Assembly (NCBI RefSeq): GCF_020382885.2
Contig: NC_058494.1
Location: forward strand, 25,920,012-25,984,011
DNA from: Scatophagus argus
Lineage: Eukaryota; Chordata; Actinopteri; Scatophagidae
Direction: 5' to 3'
Length of the DNA: 64,000 nt
Shown here: piece after piece, positions 59,841 through 64,000 of the stretch
How positions within the stretch are numbered: position 1 is the first letter of the stretch
Layout of the letters: each line of letters begins with the position of its first letter
Program-made: the position numbers and the translations under genes
Notes under the pieces: generated by a model
Seen by the model: the letters and a program-made list of their open reading frames with translations, nothing else
What the model was told of the DNA's origin: nothing
Database searches by the model: none

Positions 59841-62119
59841 ATATTTAGGTCTGGCTTTTAAAAATTATGGTTAAGTTATTGAAATACACTAAGTAGAAAA
59901 GTAAGTACAAGGGCATTACTTTTAAGCAGTAATGCCATTTTCCTTGTTAACCATAGACTTCTCTGCTCGCTTGCTGGCTATGTGGCGTTCAGGTGTTCAG
60001 TACAGTTACTGTAGTTATGCCAGCTGTCTGTCAAAGAGAGACATTGTCTGACTTTATAATTCTCCTCTGATCAGTCTGTTTGCAAGCTGCGCTTAAGACA
60101 GATGATCCTTTAAAATTTAAACCGAGGCATTTCTCCAAACATGAGGTCAAAAACTGTATGACAGAAAAGACACAATACTTATTCATATACTCTTGACATA
60201 AGATATTAGCTTTTTGTGTTTTGATTTTTTGTCACTTTTGTCTCTTTTGTCTTGTTTTAACTAATCTGAATTTCATCCAGTCTTTCTTCTGTTTAGGGCT
60301 ACAAGTAATGGATTTATTTTGATTAATCTTTCAGTTGTTTTCTTGATTAGTTGTTTAGTCTATAATATGTCAGAAATTGAAAATTGTGAAAAATGTTAAT
60401 CACTGTCTCCCAGTGTCAAGGTGACATGCTGATGTTGTTCACAACCTGAGGATATGCAGTTTACTGTCAGAGGAGTAAAGAAACCAAAAAATATTCACAT
60501 TAAAGAAGTTGGAATCAGAGAGTTTTGACGTCTGTCATATTGTTTTCTGAGTATCCTGCTTTTGCTTTGTCTTTAAACTCTGCTTTTAAATGTGCTAAAT
60601 AAATACAGGAACACATTGGATGACATTACTATTTCAAGAAGCTGATTTTCCCAGACATATTTTAGAAAAGTCAATAAAATAACTGTAGAGACAACATGTA
60701 AAAACAAAACGAGACGATGTGGGTTAAACATAAACATTAGAAAAACCATAAACAATTAGAAAAATTCTGAGTGAAAAGAGCTCAGGCAATACACACATTA
60801 TGACATACACACTGCAGTGCTTTCTGTTAATACAGTAATCAACGCAAAGAGCATTACCTGTACTGCATTTTGTTAATGTATGACTCCTGGCTTCACTTTG
60901 TTATATTTAGACATGAGGAGTGTTTCCAATGGGATTTTATGTTTATTTATTATATTTTAACAGCCCCATTTCTCATGTATTATAGCTTTGTTGATGTGAA
61001 TTACAAAGGAATCAGTCCTAAATCTTGAACTAATAACGGTCCATGAAATTTACTGCTAAGAATTTCAATAATTCTTTCAGGGATCAGGTTTTTGAGACAG
61101 CACTAAATTAGACATTAGAAAGAAAAATCACTATGTGTTTTTAAGCAAGCTCTTCATCAGTTATAGTCCAGACTACTGACTCTAACCTGAGAAAAGTTGA
61201 CCCAAAATACTGTTCCTATGAAATATTCATCAATAGATATGTGATGTGATATCATGTGATGGACAGTAGACAAAATTTTGATGCAGTGTCAATGGGAATG
61301 GTTTCATTTTACAATTTTAAACTGGATGTTGAAGACTTTCAAGGAATGAAAATAAGAAAACATCATCAGCTCGTTCACCTTCATGTCAACACTACAATAC
61401 AACTACTTGAAAATACGTTTTTTTAAGACTCACAAAAGGGATATTAACATATTTACCTTGCTGAGTAAAATTTAAATTGCTGCATAGCTTGAGCAAGCTG
61501 ATGGGTTTTAAGAAAACTGTATAAAAGGGCCTCTCATTTGCGATTGCAGTATACACATATACATATACATGGGTAACCCTCCTCATTTCTGCAGATATGG
61601 TAACTGAAGACTTCTAGCAACTCGCACAAGTTGAAACCAATAACTTAACTCAGCTGTCCACAAGCAAGTGAAATCATTCTCACAGAGAGCATCCATTTCC
61701 CAGTAATTTGTACGGAAAACAAGAGCACGAAAGGGCAAAGGGCCTGACACATTCCTTCCACCTCTCAAAGAGACAGGAGGATGAAGGCCAAGTGAGAGAT
61801 GAAAAGACAGAGAGAAAACGGAGGAGGTGGTGGTAGAAATACAGTGGAGATAGAGCAATCCCTTTGGATTACGGCCCAGTGAATCAGTCTGGAATTCTGG
61901 GTTGTCAGAACACAGGAATGGAAAGAACGTGGCATCACACACACAAAACATTTCTATAAAGAGGCAAATCTTGCCAGATCAGGAGATGAATCATTTGAAA
62001 AAGTGTCACCCATTCTTTATGTCAGACTAAGCTTCACACATTTAAACCCAAGTAGGGTGCGTTTGGACAGAGGTGACCTAAGATTTCAGATAATGTGACG
62101 TTTTTAGCCATACTAGCAG

Positions 62120-62960
62120 CATGACTCTATGGACAGCTGTATCTGTCCACCACTTTGGTCCAGACTGAACATCTCAGCAACTACTCAGTGAGATGAGAAC
62201 AAATCACAATGACTTTGATGATCACCTGACTTTTTCTAACCTGGTACATATGCAAAACAAAGTTTACTTCCACAGTGTGTGTCCCACTCATTACTGGGTG
62301 GGATAATATTATTCTCCTGCTGGCTCCAAGAGTCACAATTAACCTTGTTTGCAGATTGAGATGCCATCAAACACCTGCTTAACTCAATGGTGACCAATCA
62401 GCTGTCAGTCAAAACACTTCAGCCCATTTTTACAGCATCAAATGACTCATAAACAAAACTTATCAGAAAAATGAATACTTGAGCAAACATCAGCATGATA
62501 TGAAATACCTAAAATGAAAAATTTATTTTGATGTGTACTTTGACTTTGTAGTTTGACCCACGTCGCATCCACTAACATGGACGGAAGTGAGTTATAACCT
62601 GTACTGGAACCAGCCACCAGGGGGCGAACCAGAAGTATTGGCTTCACTTTTAGGGACCTCTTACATCTCTTGATATACAGTCAGTGGCTTGGGCTGAAAT
62701 GTCTTGACAGCTGTTGGATGGATCATCATGCCACATGTGGTCAGTTTGTGTAAAACTTTGTTTAATGACCAAATACCTTCAAAACTAATTCTTAACGGGC
62801 ACAAATGTACTTTGTACTTTGCTTAGTGCTGATTAGCAAACTGTTAGCATGCTAACATGCCAAACTAAACATGGTGAACATCAGCGTGTCATTTTGGGCA
62901 TGTTGGTGACTGCAGCCTCACAGAGGTGCTAGCATGGATGCACACTGTGAGTCTTCTTCT
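62120..62960 (+). repeat. Degraded long interspersed fish repeat
   Basis: Recognisable phrases: AACATCTCAGCAACTACT, AATGACTTTGATGATCACCT, GCTGAAATGTCTTGACAGCT, AATGACCAAATACCTTCAAA, GTTAGCATGCTAACATGCC, GCAGCCTCACAGAGGTGCTA. I know these as a repeat abundant in percomorph genomes; class not certain. Copy 4 of the shorter repeat (62575-62670) is nested in it. Confidence 0.6.
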
Positions 62961-63733
62961 GTGATAAACATGAAACCATATGCAGTGTACTTTCTAATAT
63001 AATTCTTCATATATAACACTGACTGAAGTTACAGTTAGTACAGGACAGGATGTTCTCTTGTCTTTTTTCCAACCCACTTTCTCCCTGATGGCCCAGTTTT
63101 CATAGCAGTGACACCGCAGCCTTTCTTACCTACCCGGGCTGCCTATATAAATGTCACAATTGTCTGGTTTCTAGTCCACTTTTAAATCTTTTCCAAGGCA
63201 TCATAGATCTTTAAGGGGAGAATCACTCCTCCCACTGCTGTCTTCTCTGGTGCATTCCTGCACGTTCAGCACATTTATTTTGTTTTGTCGTGAAGCAGAC
63301 ATAGGTTAAAAATGTATATATATTTTATGATGTACTGCTTCCCGTATGTCCATCCCCTCCATCACAAAAATGAAAATAAATCCTCTACATTGGACGATTT
63401 ATCAGACATACACCTGATGTTAACAATTAAAAATGAATGTATGTCATTTCTATACTCCCTCATGGATGTTAGCCTATTCAAAGATTATTTTACCCACAAG
63501 AATTTTCTTGTTTCCTTTTGAATTGGAAGAAATTTTTAACTTTGTTAAAAAAATATATCTTATACTGAGACATGTGGACCTAATCACATAAAGTCAGTTA
63601 AAAAAACAATTCATGTCGCCAGCAAGGATTTCTTTTGTTATGTTAATGTACTTACATTTAAAGATAACAAGTTCAGGTTAAACTTAAGCTACCTTTGAAC
63701 TCAACACACTTACTTTCCATCTCTGTCTCACAG

Positions 63734-63815
63734 GCATCCAGACTGCAGGGGCTCAGGCACAACTCCAGATGGGGCTAAATGTGGTCCGAGTTAATGCCCA
63801 AACTGATAAGGAGAG
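63734..63815 (+). CDS. Weak candidate internal exon of an unknown plus-strand gene
   Basis: A pyrimidine-rich acceptor (CCATCTCTGTCTCACAG, ending 63733) and a donor AG|GTAAAA (63815/63816) bound 82 bp. Only one of three frames is open, encoding IQTAGAQAQLQMGLNVVRVN then AQTDKE. The peptide is not one I recognise. It could equally be a chance acceptor-donor pair. Confidence 0.25.
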
Positions 63816-63970
63816 GTAAAAATAGAACAGGAAATGTATTATAGAGATAAATGAAGTATGGAAAAACAGTGAGATTTAAAATAAGCTGGTACTGTATGTA
63901 ACATTTTCTTTAAGTACAGTGAGACAAACTAAAGTTTATTTAATCAAACAGGGAAAAAAAAGAAATTGTT

Positions 63971-63990
63971 TGTTTGTTTGTTTGTTTGTT
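63971..63990. repeat. (TTTG)n microsatellite
   Basis: Five TTTG units near the window end. Confidence 0.9.
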
Positions 63991-64000
63991 GCAAAATCTC

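Larger units (their letters stand above)
58450..63733. other. Intergenic stretch right of pspn, repeat-rich and AT-rich
   Basis: No recognised gene. It includes a perfect 13-bp inverted repeat (58908/59076), a diverged ACTTTTAGCTAACT-type tandem region (about 59510-59840), the broad fish repeat at 62.1-62.96 kb and low-GC filler. Open frames here (for example 61583-61951 minus) have no recognisable domain. Confidence 0.5.

Noticed and set aside
61583..61951. 122-codon minus-strand frame
   Set aside because: Ordinary AT-rich DNA, no recognisable motif and no splice-site support.

Overview
This is nuclear DNA of a ray-finned fish, most likely a percomorph teleost. The grounds are split genes with GT-AG introns, very many (GT/CA)n microsatellites, fish-type interspersed repeats (Tc1-like, pogo-like, short retroposon tails), and an order of vertebrate genes whose human counterparts all lie on 19p13. 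There are no operons, CRISPR arrays or prokaryotic features. Most of the window is non-coding; firmly identified coding sequence is under 3 kb.

Layout. Bases 1-8503 are the start of a long first intron of a P/Q-type calcium channel gene (cacna1a, minus strand). Its first coding exon is at 8504-8802, and a GC/CpG-rich promoter and 5' leader region lies at about 8.8-10.75 kb. Bases 10.8-32.4 kb hold repeats (Tc1-like and pogo-like DNA transposons, a fresh short retroposon, a 10-bp minisatellite) and no gene I can recognise. A 393-bp coding exon with strongly GC-biased third positions lies at 32429-32821 on the minus strand; I do not recognise its protein. A CpG-rich block at 44.9-45.3 kb with a good minus-strand splice donor could be its 5' exon.

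Bases 48.9-58.4 kb are the gene-dense part. wdr83os (Asterix, minus) and wdr83 (MORG1, plus) are head-to-head across about 0.6 kb. wdr83 then runs tail-to-tail into a GDNF-family ligand best called persephin (pspn, minus). All exons of these three could be resolved with matching splice phases: 106, 314 and 178 residues. From 58.5 kb to the end the DNA is AT-richer and repeat-derived, with one weak candidate exon near 63.75 kb.

The genes do not form one pathway. They encode a presynaptic calcium channel, an ER membrane-protein chaperone subunit, an ERK-pathway/spliceosome WD40 scaffold and a neurotrophic factor. The most interesting signals are a minor-spliceosome (AT-AC type) donor after cacna1a exon 1 with an in-frame GT donor 27 nt downstream, dinucleotide repeats abutting splice sites in wdr83 and wdr83os, and the unidentified exon at 32.4 kb.
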